Positions 52,781 through 61,585 of a stretch of DNA of 64,000 bases are shown piece after piece. The number at the start of each line of letters is the position of its first letter. Position 1 is the stretch's first letter. Source of the stretch: SCTD01 sp963781675. Lineage in GTDB: Bacteria > Actinomycetota > Actinomycetes > Mycobacteriales > SCTD01. The stretch is from positions 372,001 to 436,000 of the forward strand of contig CAWAGF010000002.1 of the NCBI GenBank assembly GCA_963781675.1, read 5' to 3'. The position numbers and the translations under genes were made by a program. The notes under the pieces were generated by a model. That model searched no databases and had not been told where the DNA came from. It saw nothing but the letters and a program-made list of their open reading frames with translations.

Positions 52781-54334
52781 CTACTCCCACTCGATGGTGC
52801 CGGGCGGCTTGCTCGTCACGTCGAGCACGACCCGGTTCACCTCGCGCACCTCGTTGGTGATGCGCGTGGAGATGGTGGCCAGCACGTCGTACGGGATGCG
52901 GGACCAGTCCGCGGTCATCGCGTCCTCGCTGCTGACCGGTCGCAGGACGACGGGGTGGCCGTAGGTCCGGCCGTCGCCCTGGACGCCCACGCTGCGGACG
53001 TCGGCGAGCAGCACGACGGGGCACTGCCAGACGTCGCGGTCCAGGCCGGCGGCGGTGAGCTCCTCCCGGGCGATCGCGTCCGCCTCGCGCAGCAGGTCGA
53101 GCCGGTCCTGGGTGACCTCGCCGATGATGCGGATCCCGAGGCCCGGGCCGGGGAACGGCTGGCGCCACACGATGGCCTCGGGCAGGCCGAGCTCCACGCC
53201 GACCTTGCGCACCTCGTCCTTGAACAGCGTGCGCAGCGGCTCGACGAGGTCGAACTGGAGGTCCTCCGGCAGGCCGCCCACGTTGTGGTGGCTCTTGATG
53301 TTGCTGGTCCCCGCGCCGCCGCCGGACTCGACGACGTCCGGGTAGAGGGTGCCCTGCACGAGGAAGTCGACCGGCTCGTCGGCGCTGATCTCGCGCGCGG
53401 CCGCCTCGAACGCGCGGATGAACTCGCGGCCGATCGCCTTGCGCTTGGCCTCCGGGTCGGTGACCCCGGCTAGCGCCTCGAGGAAGGTCCCGCTCGCCTC
53501 GACGACGTGCAGGTCGACGCCCGTGGCCGCCACGAAGTCCTGCTCGACCTGCTCGGCCTCGCCCTTGCGCAGCAGCCCGTGGTCGACGAACACGCAGGTG
53601 AGCTGGTCGCCCACGGCGCGCTGCACGAGCGCCGCCGCGACCGCGCTGTCGACGCCGCCCGACAGCCCGCAGATGACGCGGCCGGAGCCGACCTGGGCGC
53701 GGATGCGCTCGACCTGGTCCTCGACGACGTTGACCATCGTCCAGGTGGGCCGGCAGCCGGCGCCCTCGAGCAGGAAGCGCTTGAGCACCTCCTGGCCGTG
53801 CTCGCTGTGCAGGACCTCCGGGTGGAACTGCACGCCGTAGAGCCCGCGCGCGGTGTCCTCGAACGCCGCGACCGGCGTCTGCGGCGTCGAGGCGGTCACC
53901 CGGAAGCCGTCCGGCGCCTCCGACACGGCGTCGTTGTGCGACATCCACACCGACTGCGCGCCCGGCAGGCCGCTGAACAGCACGCCCGGGTCGACGACCG
54001 CGAGCGCGGTGCGGCCGAACTCCGCGGTGCCGGTCTGCGCGACGGTGCCGCCGAGGGAGGCGGCCATGGCCTGGAAGCCGTAGCAGATGCCGAACGTCGG
54101 GACGCCGGTGTCGAAGAAGCCGGCCGCCACCTGCGGAGCGCCCTCGGCGTAGACCGACGACGGTCCGCCGGACAGGATCACGGCCTTGGGCGCCCGGGCC
54201 CGGATCTCCTCGGCGGTGATCGTGTGCGGGACGATCTCGCTGTAGACGTGGCACTCGCGCACGCGGCGGGCGATCAGCTGCGCGTACTGCGCGCCGAAGT
54301 CGACGACCAGGACGGTGTCTGCGTCTGGGTTCAC
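52781..54334 (-). CDS. guaA: GMP synthase (glutamine-hydrolysing)
   Basis: GMP synthase, 517 residues from GTG 54334, converting XMP to GMP. N-terminal class I glutamine amidotransferase: VLVVDFGAQYAQLIARRVRE, the catalytic Cys in GICYGFQAMA and the His and Glu in YGVQFHPEVLHSE. ATP pyrophosphatase with PP-loop ICGLSGGVDSAVAAALVQ. C-terminal dimerisation domain ends VTSKPPGTIEWE. A longer start at ATG 54376 is possible, but GTG 54334 gives the usual N-terminus and sits seven bases after TAGCCT, a leaderless arrangement. It acts directly after GuaB (59977). Confidence 0.95.
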   Translation of the reverse strand: MNPDADTVLVVDFGAQYAQLIARRVRECHVYSEIVPHTITAEEIRARAPKAVILSGGPSSVYAEGAPQVAAGFFDTGVPTFGICYGFQAMAASLGGTVAQTGTAEFGRTALAVVDPGVLFSGLPGAQSVWMSHNDAVSEAPDGFRVTASTPQTPVAAFEDTARGLYGVQFHPEVLHSEHGQEVLKRFLLEGAGCRPTWTMVNVVEDQVERIRAQVGSGRVICGLSGGVDSAVAAALVQRAVGDQLTCVFVDHGLLRKGEAEQVEQDFVAATGVDLHVVEASGTFLEALAGVTDPEAKRKAIGREFIRAFEAAAREISADEPVDFLVQGTLYPDVVESGGGAGTSNIKSHHNVGGLPEDLQFDLVEPLRTLFKDEVRKVGVELGLPEAIVWRQPFPGPGLGIRIIGEVTQDRLDLLREADAIAREELTAAGLDRDVWQCPVVLLADVRSVGVQGDGRTYGHPVVLRPVSSEDAMTADWSRIPYDVLATISTRITNEVREVNRVVLDVTSKPPGTIEWE

Positions 54335-54341
54335 CTCGGCG

Positions 54342-54347
54342 AGGCTA
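54342..54347 (-). promoter_or_regulatory. -10 box for leaderless guaA
   Basis: TAGCCT on the minus strand, seven bases before GTG 54334. The spacing suits transcription starting at the start codon. There is no Shine-Dalgarno before this GTG. Confidence 0.45.
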
Positions 54348-54420
54348 CCGAGGGGCGCGAGGATCCGGCCGGTCATCCGTACAGGGGAGGACGAACACCC
54401 CTTCCGACTCCTGGAGCGAC

Positions 54421-55866
54421 ATGCGCGCCACCCGCCGAGCGGCCGGCCTCGCGGCCGCCAGCCTCGTCCTCGCCACCGGCGCCTCGGCGCTGGTCGCCAC
54501 GCCCTCGACCGCCGCGGGCAGCGCCCCGGTGCAGGCGTGGCTGACGGACCGGCTGGCCTCGGCCGCCCCGACCGAGGTGCTGCGCGTCTACGTGCACGCC
54601 GACAACGCCGCCCACGCGCAGCGGGCTGCCCGCGCCGCCGGGCTCGGCGTGCAGGAGGTGTTCTCCAAGGTCGGCATCGCCGTGGCGGTGGGCACCCCGG
54701 CCGCCGTGCGGGCTGCGCGCCTGCAGCCGTTCGTCAGCTACGTCGAGGGCGACCGCCCGGTCACCCCGCTGCTCGAGACGTCGAACGTCGCCACCCGCGG
54801 CGCGGAGGCGGTCGCCACGATCGACGGGCCGGACGGCAGCGACCTCGACGGCAGCGGCGTCAGCATCGCCATCATCGACAGCGGCGTCGACGGCACCCAC
54901 CCCTTCTTCCGCGAGGCCGACGGCAGCAGCAAGGTCGTCCGCAACCTCAAGAGCGCCTGCCTGTTCGTCTCCTTCACCGCGACCGACAGCTGCTTCGTCG
55001 ACGTCCTCACCAACGACAGCGACACCCTGTCGACGGGCGGCCACGGCACGCACGTCGCGGGCATCGCCGCCGGGGTCCCGACGGTCCTGTCCGACGGCAC
55101 CCGCATGCAGGGCGCTGCGCCCGGCGCCAAGCTGATCGCGCTGTCCGTCGGCCAGGCCGTGAGCGTCTACGGCGGCGACACCGGCCTGAACTGGGTCCTC
55201 GACCACCACGCCGACCCGTGCGGTGACGGCAGCTGCCCGCCCATCAAGGTCACCAACAACTCCTACGGCGTCGGCGGCGGCTCGGAGTTCGACGCGAACA
55301 GCGCGACGGTCAAGCTGCAGCGCGCGCTGGCCGCCGAGGGCGTCGTCACGGCGTGGGCCGCGGGCAACGACGGCGGCGACGGCACCGGCTCCTCGCAGAC
55401 CACGAACGGCCCGGGCATGGACCCGACCGGCGGCATCCTCATGGTCGCGTCGTACGACGACCGCGGCACGGGCACCCGTGACGGCGTCGTCTCGGACTTC
55501 AGCTCGCGCGGCGTGCGCGGCGACCTGCAGACCTACCCGGACATCAGCGCGCCGGGCACCGACATCCAGTCGTCCTGCCGCGCCTACCTGCCGATCTGCA
55601 GCACCGGCCTCTCCCCGGTGGCGGGCGGCGACTACAACACGATCAGCGGCACCTCGATGGCCACGCCGCACATCGCCGGCATCGTCGCCCAGCTGTTCGA
55701 GAAGAACCCGGCCGCGACGCCGGCGCAGGTGGAGCGCGCGCTGGTCGACGGCGCCTACGCCTTCACCGACGGCGCGGCCTACGAGGCGGACCCGCGCGGC
55801 GGCCTCACCAGCTTCGACAAGGGCCACGGGCTCGTGGACGTGGTGCGCTCGGCCGGGCTCGTCTAG
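54421..55866 (+). CDS. Secreted S8 family serine peptidase (subtilase)
   Basis: A 481-residue exported subtilase. Signal region about 1-32 (LAAASLVLATGASALVATPS). An inhibitor I9-like propeptide about 45-115 (LRVYVHADNAAHAQRAARAA). Catalytic domain: Asp in IAIIDSGVDGTHPF, His in GGHGTHVAGIAAG, oxyanion Asn in NNSYG/AAGNDGG, and Ser in ISGTSMATPHIAGI. Several cysteine pairs suggest disulfides. No C-terminal wall anchor. ATG 54421 with GGAG seven bases upstream. The terminator 18 bases after the stop isolates it from the convergent DUF427 gene. Confidence 0.9.
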   Translation: MRATRRAAGLAAASLVLATGASALVATPSTAAGSAPVQAWLTDRLASAAPTEVLRVYVHADNAAHAQRAARAAGLGVQEVFSKVGIAVAVGTPAAVRAARLQPFVSYVEGDRPVTPLLETSNVATRGAEAVATIDGPDGSDLDGSGVSIAIIDSGVDGTHPFFREADGSSKVVRNLKSACLFVSFTATDSCFVDVLTNDSDTLSTGGHGTHVAGIAAGVPTVLSDGTRMQGAAPGAKLIALSVGQAVSVYGGDTGLNWVLDHHADPCGDGSCPPIKVTNNSYGVGGGSEFDANSATVKLQRALAAEGVVTAWAAGNDGGDGTGSSQTTNGPGMDPTGGILMVASYDDRGTGTRDGVVSDFSSRGVRGDLQTYPDISAPGTDIQSSCRAYLPICSTGLSPVAGGDYNTISGTSMATPHIAGIVAQLFEKNPAATPAQVERALVDGAYAFTDGAAYEADPRGGLTSFDKGHGLVDVVRSAGLV

Positions 55867-55884
55867 CCCGGCGCCCCGCACGAC

Positions 55885-55919
55885 CGACGGTCCGGACTCC
55901 CGCGGGGGCCGGGCCGTCG
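55885..55919. terminator. Hairpin terminator after the S8 peptidase gene
   Basis: Eleven-bp stem, 55885-55895 with 55909-55919 (CGACGGTCCGG with CCGGGCCGTCG), one T-G wobble, 13-nt loop. It lies between convergent genes. Confidence 0.7.
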
Positions 55920-55931
55920 GGCTGTCCGGGA

Positions 55932-56217
55932 TCAGTCGACGACGTCGACGCCCTTCCAGAACGCGACCCGGTCCTTGATCTGCTCGGCGGCCTGCTTGGG
56001 CTCCGGGTAGTACCAGGCGGCGTCCTCGTTGAGCTGCCCGTCCACCTGCACGCGACCAGTAGCTCGCCGTGCCCTTCCAGGGGCAGACGCTCGTGCGGGC
56101 GGACGGCACGAGGACGTCGTCCCGCACCGCCTCGCGCGGGAAGTAGTGGTTGCCCTCGACGACCACGGTGTCGTCGGACTGGGCGAGGACGGTGCCGTTC
56201 CAGGATGCAGTGGCCAT
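55932..56217 (-). CDS. DUF427 domain-containing protein, one apparent insertion
   Basis: About 94 residues after correction. Family-typical segments: WNGTVLAQSDDTVVVEGNHY, FPREAVRDDVL, CPWKGTASYW, and DAAWYYPEPKQAAEQIKDRV, then FWKGVDVVD. Near 56057 an extra C after TCG shifts the frame; removing it joins ASYWS to VQVDGQLNED as in other members. DUF427 proteins are small beta-barrel cytoplasmic proteins of unknown function. ATG 56217. Divergent from the lipoprotein gene. Confidence 0.8.
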
Positions 56218-56298
56218 GGGAAGAGCAGACACCCGCAGGAGCCGCAGCGCCAGCCCGCCGTGGTGGCGGGCCCGCGGGCGGCGCAGCATGCTGGGCCG

Positions 56299-56772
56299 GT
56301 GCGCCCGTCCCTGCCCGCCCTCGTGGTGCTCGCGGCGGTCCTGACGGGCTGCACCGGCGACGCCCGGGGGCGCCCGGCAGCCGCGCAGGGGTGCGGCGCG
56401 CTCGACGCCCAGCGGGAGGAGCAGCTCGGCGGGACGGACGTGCCCGAGGTGCCCGAGCAGCAGGCGAACGTCGTGGTGAAGCTGTCCAGCTCGTCGGCGC
56501 AGCCGCAGCGCATCACGCTGCGGGCGGCGGGCCGGGTGCTGCTGGCCGTGCGCGTGCCCGCGGCGCCGCCCGACTGCTACCTGGGCGGCAAGGTGTTCAC
56601 GCACCGCTTCCGCCTGCCGGCGACGCCGACACGGATCGAGGCCACGGCGGGCGAGGACCGGTCCGCGACGGTCCTCACGCCCGGCGCGCAGCGGCAGTGG
56701 CTGACCCTGCTGCCGCAGGACGGCTTCCCGCTGGACCTCAAGGCGTGGCCGGACGAGCCGCTGTTCGGCTGA
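56299..56772 (+). CDS. Predicted lipoprotein
   Basis: A 157-residue exported protein. N-terminus RPSLPALVVLAAVLTGC gives a short hydrophobic helix and a lipobox LTGC at residues 15-18, so it should be processed and attached to the outer face of the membrane. The rest is beta-rich and soluble (ANVVVKLSSSSAQPQRITLR, VLLAVRVPAAPPDCYLGGKV). I do not recognise a family. The GTG at 56299 was chosen because it places the lipobox correctly; upstream in-frame sequence has no signal character. Confidence 0.65.
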   Translation: MRPSLPALVVLAAVLTGCTGDARGRPAAAQGCGALDAQREEQLGGTDVPEVPEQQANVVVKLSSSSAQPQRITLRAAGRVLLAVRVPAAPPDCYLGGKVFTHRFRLPATPTRIEATAGEDRSATVLTPGAQRQWLTLLPQDGFPLDLKAWPDEPLFG

Positions 56773-56823
56773 GGGTGCGGGTGGCCCCGGCCGGCCTTCC
56801 ATCGGAGGCGGACCCGCAGCGCC

Positions 56824-58698
56824 CTACGCCCGGCCGCGCACCGTCACCGCGGTGAGGAAGCCGTCCCGCCCCGCGAACGAGGCCTCCACGGCCGCCCCTG
56901 CCGGCACCTGCGCGCTCGCGCGGCCGGCGCTGTCGGTCGTCGCCGTCACGCTTCGGCCGCCGAAGCGGAGCACGACCCGCTGACCGGCCAGCGCGTGACG
57001 CGGGCTGTCGTCGTCGGTCAGCGTGGCGGTGACGGTGCGCGCGGTGCCGGAGCCGGTGCTGCGCACGGCCAGCACTGCCCGCTCGAGGACCACGCGCAGG
57101 TCGCTGCTGAGCTCGCCCTCGCCGGCGCTGCCGCTGCTCCCGACGACCAGCTGCCGCAGCCCGGCCGCCTCGCTGACCGGCACAGCGAGCGTCGCGCTGC
57201 CCTGCCGGTCGGTGCGGGCGCTGACGGCGCGGCCGTTGCCGACGCGGGCGGTCAGCACCTGGTCGGCGGCCACGCGGCCGTCGGCGGTGGTGACGGTGAC
57301 GCTGACCAGCGCGAGGTCGCTCGTCTGCACCTGGCCGGGCAGCGAGGCGCTGATCCGCGGCGCGAAGCAGGTGTTGTCACCGACCGTGTAGCGGCCGCGG
57401 GTCGCGTCCGCGGCGCTGGTGGCGGTGTCCGCCGTGAAGGCGACGCCGGGGGCCAGCGCGGCGCTGCGGCCCGTCAGCCCCTCGAGCGCCGTGCCGTCCG
57501 GCAGCGGCCGGTCGAGCACCGTGGCCAGCGCCGCGCGGTCGACGGAGAGCACGACCTGGCTGCTGACGACGTCGAAGGCCGCCGTCACCTTCAGGTCGGC
57601 CGCGGCCGTGCCGTCGACCGTCGCGGTGCCCGGCCCCTCGGCGCTGGCCCGCAGCACGACGACCTTGTCGCCGACGGTGAACTGGTACTCGAAGCGGTGG
57701 CCGGTGAAGGCCGGGAACGACGGACCGTCCGAGAGGGCGTCGACCGCGAGGTGGCCGGCCAGCTCGGTGGGCGTCGTGCGGCCGGTGACGCTGAGCAGGT
57801 CGAGGTCGGGGTCGTTCGGCGCCTGCGCCCCCGGGCGCGCGTCGCCGCGGGCGTCGGCGAAGCCGAAGCAGCCGGCGGCGGGCACCGGCACGGTCGGCTG
57901 CGGCTGCGGTTCGGCCGGGGCCGCGCTCGGCGAGGCGGACGCCGACGCGGCGGGGCTGGCGCTCGCCGACGCCTCGGGGGTGGCCGAGGACGCCGGCGAC
58001 GCGGTCGGCGAGGCGGCAGCGCTCGGGCTCGCCGCGGCCGACGCCGGCGCGCTCGTGGCCGGCGCCGGTGCGCCGCCGAGCGTGCAGGCGGTGCCGACGA
58101 CCGGCTTCAGCGGCGTCAGCGCCTCGTCGTACTTCGCGGGCGTCAGCGACCCGAGCAGCACCTGGTCGAACGTCTCGGCCTTGAGGTCGGACACGGCCTG
58201 GCCCTTGGCCGGCTTGCCCACGGCCGCGTCGAGCTGGTCGAGCGGCCCGGTCAGCGTCACCGTGCTCTTCTCGACGTCGAACGTCGCGGTCGCGTCGCCG
58301 GTCGCGTCGGTGTCCAGGTTGTAGAAGCCCGCGGTGACGTCGACCTCCTCGCCGAGCGGCGCGGTGCGGTCGACGTACAGGATCAGGTCCTGCTCGGCCA
58401 GCGTGAAGCGGAAGCGGAACTCGTCGCCGGCGTCGCTGGACGAGGCGCCGAGGCCGTCCGTCGTGATCGTGCCGACGAGGTCCTTGCCGACGGTGCCGAA
58501 CGACGCGGACACGATGTCGAGCTGTGCGTCGGCCAGCACGGCCACGTCGGACTGGTCGGTCGTCGCGTCGCCCTTCGGGTCGGTCCAGGACGCGCAGCTC
58601 GCCGCGGAGGCCCCGCCGAGCGGGATGAGGACGCCGGCGAGCAGGCCGGTGGAGAGCACGCCGACGTACAGACGGCGGTGCAGGCGCGAGGTCGGCAC
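56824..58698 (-). CDS. Secreted protein with two copies of a Cys-W/F-xD-xxGDA domain
   Basis: A 624-residue exported protein I cannot assign. Signal peptide about 1-33 (LSTGLLAGVLIPLGGASA). It holds two related domains: the first starts CASWTDPKGDATTDQSD and the second CFGFADARGDARPGAQ, each followed by a similar LDIVS/LDLLS strand, an F/Y-x-F-RF/QF-TV strand (FRFRFTLAEQDLILYVDR; YQFTVGDKVVVLRAS) and FDV-x-x-S-x-VxL. An Ala/Ser/Pro linker with many SASP-like units separates them. A C-terminal region (about 430-624) resembles Ig-like or filamin-type repeats. No anchor motif. Convergent with the lipoprotein gene. Confidence 0.65.
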   Translation of the reverse strand: MPTSRLHRRLYVGVLSTGLLAGVLIPLGGASAASCASWTDPKGDATTDQSDVAVLADAQLDIVSASFGTVGKDLVGTITTDGLGASSSDAGDEFRFRFTLAEQDLILYVDRTAPLGEEVDVTAGFYNLDTDATGDATATFDVEKSTVTLTGPLDQLDAAVGKPAKGQAVSDLKAETFDQVLLGSLTPAKYDEALTPLKPVVGTACTLGGAPAPATSAPASAAASPSAAASPTASPASSATPEASASASPAASASASPSAAPAEPQPQPTVPVPAAGCFGFADARGDARPGAQAPNDPDLDLLSVTGRTTPTELAGHLAVDALSDGPSFPAFTGHRFEYQFTVGDKVVVLRASAEGPGTATVDGTAAADLKVTAAFDVVSSQVVLSVDRAALATVLDRPLPDGTALEGLTGRSAALAPGVAFTADTATSAADATRGRYTVGDNTCFAPRISASLPGQVQTSDLALVSVTVTTADGRVAADQVLTARVGNGRAVSARTDRQGSATLAVPVSEAAGLRQLVVGSSGSAGEGELSSDLRVVLERAVLAVRSTGSGTARTVTATLTDDDSPRHALAGQRVVLRFGGRSVTATTDSAGRASAQVPAGAAVEASFAGRDGFLTAVTVRGRA

Positions 58699-58798
58699 GG
58701 GGGGACTCCTGTCACACGGCTGGGGTGACGTGGACAGTTCGCCGTCGTGCGGCCATCTCCTGCTCGGCGCACCGCCGGCAGGCCGCAGGGCCCCTCTG

Positions 58799-59977
58799 CT
58801 AGCGGGCGCCCATCCCGACGCCCTGCTGGCGCTGGAGGCTCTTGCCCTCGGTGGTGACCGACGGGGCGACCATGACCTCGACCTTCTGGAACTCCTTGAT
58901 GGAGCTGTAGCCGGTCATCGCCATCGCGCGGCGCAGGCCGCCCATGAGGTTGGTCGTGCCCTCGTCGGTGCGCGCCGGGCCGAGCAGCACCTCCTCGAGG
59001 GTGCCGACCGGCTCGACCTGCACGCGGGTCCCGCGCGGGAGCTCCGGGTGGTAGGAGCCGTGGCCCCAGTGCCAGCCGCGGCCCGGCGCGTCGGAGGCGC
59101 GCGCCAGCGGGCTGCCCATCATGACGGCGTCGGCGCCGCAGGCGATCGCCTTCGCGACGTCACCCCCGGTGCGCATGCCGCCGTCGGCGATGACGTGCAC
59201 GTAGCGGCCGCCGGACTCGTCGAGGTAGTCGCGGCGGGCGCCCGCGGCGTCGGCGATGGAGGTCGCCATCGGGACGCCGAGGCCGAGCACGCCGCGGGTG
59301 GTGTTCGCCTGGCCGGGTCCGACGCCGACGAGGATGCCGGCCGCGCCGGTGCGCATGAGGTGCAGCGCCGACTGGTAGGTCGCGCAGCCGCCGACGAGCA
59401 CCGGCACGTCGAGGTCGGCGATGAACCGCTTGAGGTTCAGGGGCTCCGAGCGCGAGGAGACGTGCTCGGCCGACACGACCGTGCCCTGGATGACGAACAG
59501 GTCGACGCCGCTGTCGAGCACCGTCTGCGCGAACTGCACCGTCCGCTGCGGCGTCAGCGAGGCGGCGACGGTGACGCCGGCGTCGCGGATCTGCTTGACC
59601 CGCGCGGTGATGAGGTCGGCCTCGATCGGCTTGCTGTAGATCTCCTGCATGCGCGCCGTCGCGACGTCGTCGGGCAGCGAGGCGATCTCGTCCAGCAGCG
59701 GCTCGGGGTCGTCGTACCGCGTCCAGAGGCCTTCGAGGTTGAGCACGCCGAGGCCGCCGAGGCGGCCGATCTCGATGGCGGAGGTCGGCGAGACGACGCC
59801 GTCCATCGCGGACGCGACGAGCGGCAGGTCGAAGCGGTAGGCGTCGATCTCCCACGCGATCGAGACGTCCTCGGGGTCGCGCGTGCGGCGCGACGGGACG
59901 ATCGCGATCTCGTCGAACCCGTAGGCGCGACGGCCGCTCTTGCCGATCCCGATCTCGACGACGTCGTTGCCGGCCAT
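58799..59977 (-). CDS. guaB3: IMP dehydrogenase-related protein GuaB3
   Basis: A 392-residue TIM-barrel protein of the GuaB3 type, lacking the CBS domains of GuaB. The start VVEIGIGKSGRRAYGFDEIA and segments VASAMDGVVSP, HVIADGGMRTGGDVAKAIAC, AVMMGSPLARA fit the family. At the active-site loop, where GuaB has GSICTTR, this protein reads GPGQANTTRGV, so the catalytic Cys is absent. GuaB3 is kept next to guaB in actinobacteria; its reaction is not settled. The ATG overlaps the guaB TGA (TGATG). Confidence 0.88.
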   Translation of the reverse strand: MAGNDVVEIGIGKSGRRAYGFDEIAIVPSRRTRDPEDVSIAWEIDAYRFDLPLVASAMDGVVSPTSAIEIGRLGGLGVLNLEGLWTRYDDPEPLLDEIASLPDDVATARMQEIYSKPIEADLITARVKQIRDAGVTVAASLTPQRTVQFAQTVLDSGVDLFVIQGTVVSAEHVSSRSEPLNLKRFIADLDVPVLVGGCATYQSALHLMRTGAAGILVGVGPGQANTTRGVLGLGVPMATSIADAAGARRDYLDESGGRYVHVIADGGMRTGGDVAKAIACGADAVMMGSPLARASDAPGRGWHWGHGSYHPELPRGTRVQVEPVGTLEEVLLGPARTDEGTTNLMGGLRRAMAMTGYSSIKEFQKVEVMVAPSVTTEGKSLQRQQGVGMGAR

Positions 59978-61518
59978 CAGGAACGGCTCCCGTAGTTCGG
60001 CGCCTCGACGGTCATCGTGACGTCGTGCGGGTGGCTCTCCTTCAGCCCCGCGGCGGTGATGCGCACGAAGCGGCCGCGCTCCTTGAGCTCGCCGATCGTG
60101 CGCGCACCGACGTAGAACATCGACTGGTGCAGCCCGCCGATGAGCTGGTGGGCGACGGTGGACAGCGGGCCGCGGTACGGGACCCGCCCCTCGATGCCCT
60201 CCGGCACGATGAGCTCGTCGGAGGCGACGTCGGCCTGGAAGTAGCGGTCCTTGCTGAAGGACTTCTTGCCGCGCGAGGCCATCGCGCCGAGCGAGCCCAT
60301 GCCTCGGTAGCTCTTGTACTGCTTGCCGCCCACGAAGACCATGTCGCCCGGGCTCTCGTCGCAGCCGGCCAGCAGCGAGCCGACCATCACCGTGTCGGCG
60401 CCGGCGACCAGGGCCTTGGCGATGTCGCCGGAGTACTGCAGGCCGCCGTCGCCGACGAGCGGGACGCCCGCGGGCTCGCACGCCCGCGACGCCTCGAAGA
60501 TGGCGGTGACCTGCGGGACGCCGACGCCGGCGACGACGCGGGTCGTGCAGATCGAGCCCGGCCCGACGCCGACCTTCACGCCGTCCGCGCCCGCGTCGAC
60601 GAGCGCCTGCGCGCCGGCGCGGGTGGCGACGTTGCCGCCGAGCACCTGCACGTGGCGCGTGGCCGGGTCCCTCTTCAGCTTGGCGATCATGTCGAGCATG
60701 AGGCGAGCGTGGCCGTTCGCGACGTCCGGCACGAGCACGTCGACGCCGGCCTCGACCAGCGTCGTCGCGCGCTCCCACGCGTCGCCGAAGTAGCCGATGG
60801 CCGCACCCACGAGCAGGCGGCCGTCCTCGTCCTTGCTGGCGTACGGGAACTGCTCGGACTTCACGAAGTCCTTGACGGTGATGAGACCGGCCAGGCGGCC
60901 GTCGGCGTCGACGATCGGGAGGCGCTCGCGCTTGTGCTTGCGCAGGATCGTGGTGGCGTCCTCGCGGCTGATGCCGAGCGGCGCGGTGACGAGCGGCATC
61001 GGCGTCATGACGTCGGCCACGAGCGTCGTCGCCCACTCCGCGACGGGGACGAAGCGCAGGTCGCGGTTGGTGATGATGCCGAGCAGCGTGCGGTCCTCGT
61101 CGACGACCGGCAGGCCGGAGACGCGGTACTGCCCGCACCGCTCGTCGAGGTCCTCGAGCGTGGCCTTGGGGCCGATCGTCACGGGGTTGCTGATCATGCC
61201 GGTCTGGGTGCGCTTGACGAGGTCGACCTGGTAGGCCTGGTCGTCGATCGACAGGTTGCGGTGCAGGATCCCGATGCCGCCCTGGCGCGCCATCGCGATC
61301 GCCATCCGCGACTCGGTGACGGTGTCCATCGCGCTGGACACCAGCGGCACGCGCAGCGAGATGCCGCGGGTCAGCCGGCTGGTCGTGTCGACCTCGCTCG
61401 GGATCACGTCGGTCTCGCCGGGCAGCAGCAGGACGTCGTCGTACGTCAGCCCCAGCGTCGGGAACTTGGCCTCGTAGGCGGCGCGGTCCTCCGCGGCGGA
61501 CGGCTCGTCGGGGATCAT
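59977..61518 (-). CDS. guaB: IMP dehydrogenase
   Basis: A 513-residue IMPDH oxidising IMP to XMP, the committed step to GMP. Start of the barrel: LTYDDVLLLPGETDVIPSEV. Two CBS domains about 105-225 (VADVMTPMPLVTAP, KHKRERLPIVDADGRLAGLI). Active loop GPGSICTTRVVAGVG with the catalytic Cys, and the flap QYKSYRGMGSLGAM. ATG 61518 has GGAAGG five bases upstream; the GTG at 61551 is rejected because it is only three bases from the TAGAGT -10 box. Works with guaA at 52781. Confidence 0.95.
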   Translation of the reverse strand: MIPDEPSAAEDRAAYEAKFPTLGLTYDDVLLLPGETDVIPSEVDTTSRLTRGISLRVPLVSSAMDTVTESRMAIAMARQGGIGILHRNLSIDDQAYQVDLVKRTQTGMISNPVTIGPKATLEDLDERCGQYRVSGLPVVDEDRTLLGIITNRDLRFVPVAEWATTLVADVMTPMPLVTAPLGISREDATTILRKHKRERLPIVDADGRLAGLITVKDFVKSEQFPYASKDEDGRLLVGAAIGYFGDAWERATTLVEAGVDVLVPDVANGHARLMLDMIAKLKRDPATRHVQVLGGNVATRAGAQALVDAGADGVKVGVGPGSICTTRVVAGVGVPQVTAIFEASRACEPAGVPLVGDGGLQYSGDIAKALVAGADTVMVGSLLAGCDESPGDMVFVGGKQYKSYRGMGSLGAMASRGKKSFSKDRYFQADVASDELIVPEGIEGRVPYRGPLSTVAHQLIGGLHQSMFYVGARTIGELKERGRFVRITAAGLKESHPHDVTMTVEAPNYGSRS

Positions 61519-61554
61519 CTGCGCCTTCCCGGTGGCTCGAAGGGGAAGCACGTC

Positions 61555-61577
61555 ACTCTAGCCGGGCGACCTAGGCT
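61555..61577. promoter_or_regulatory. Divergent -10 boxes for guaB and the DUF5319 gene
   Basis: TAGAGT on the minus strand (61560-61555) serves guaB with a leader of about 30 nt containing GGAAGG. TAGGCT on the plus strand (61572-61577) lies eight bases before the DUF5319 ATG, a leaderless arrangement. The boxes are 11 bp apart. Confidence 0.5.
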
Positions 61578-61585
61578 CGCGGGCG

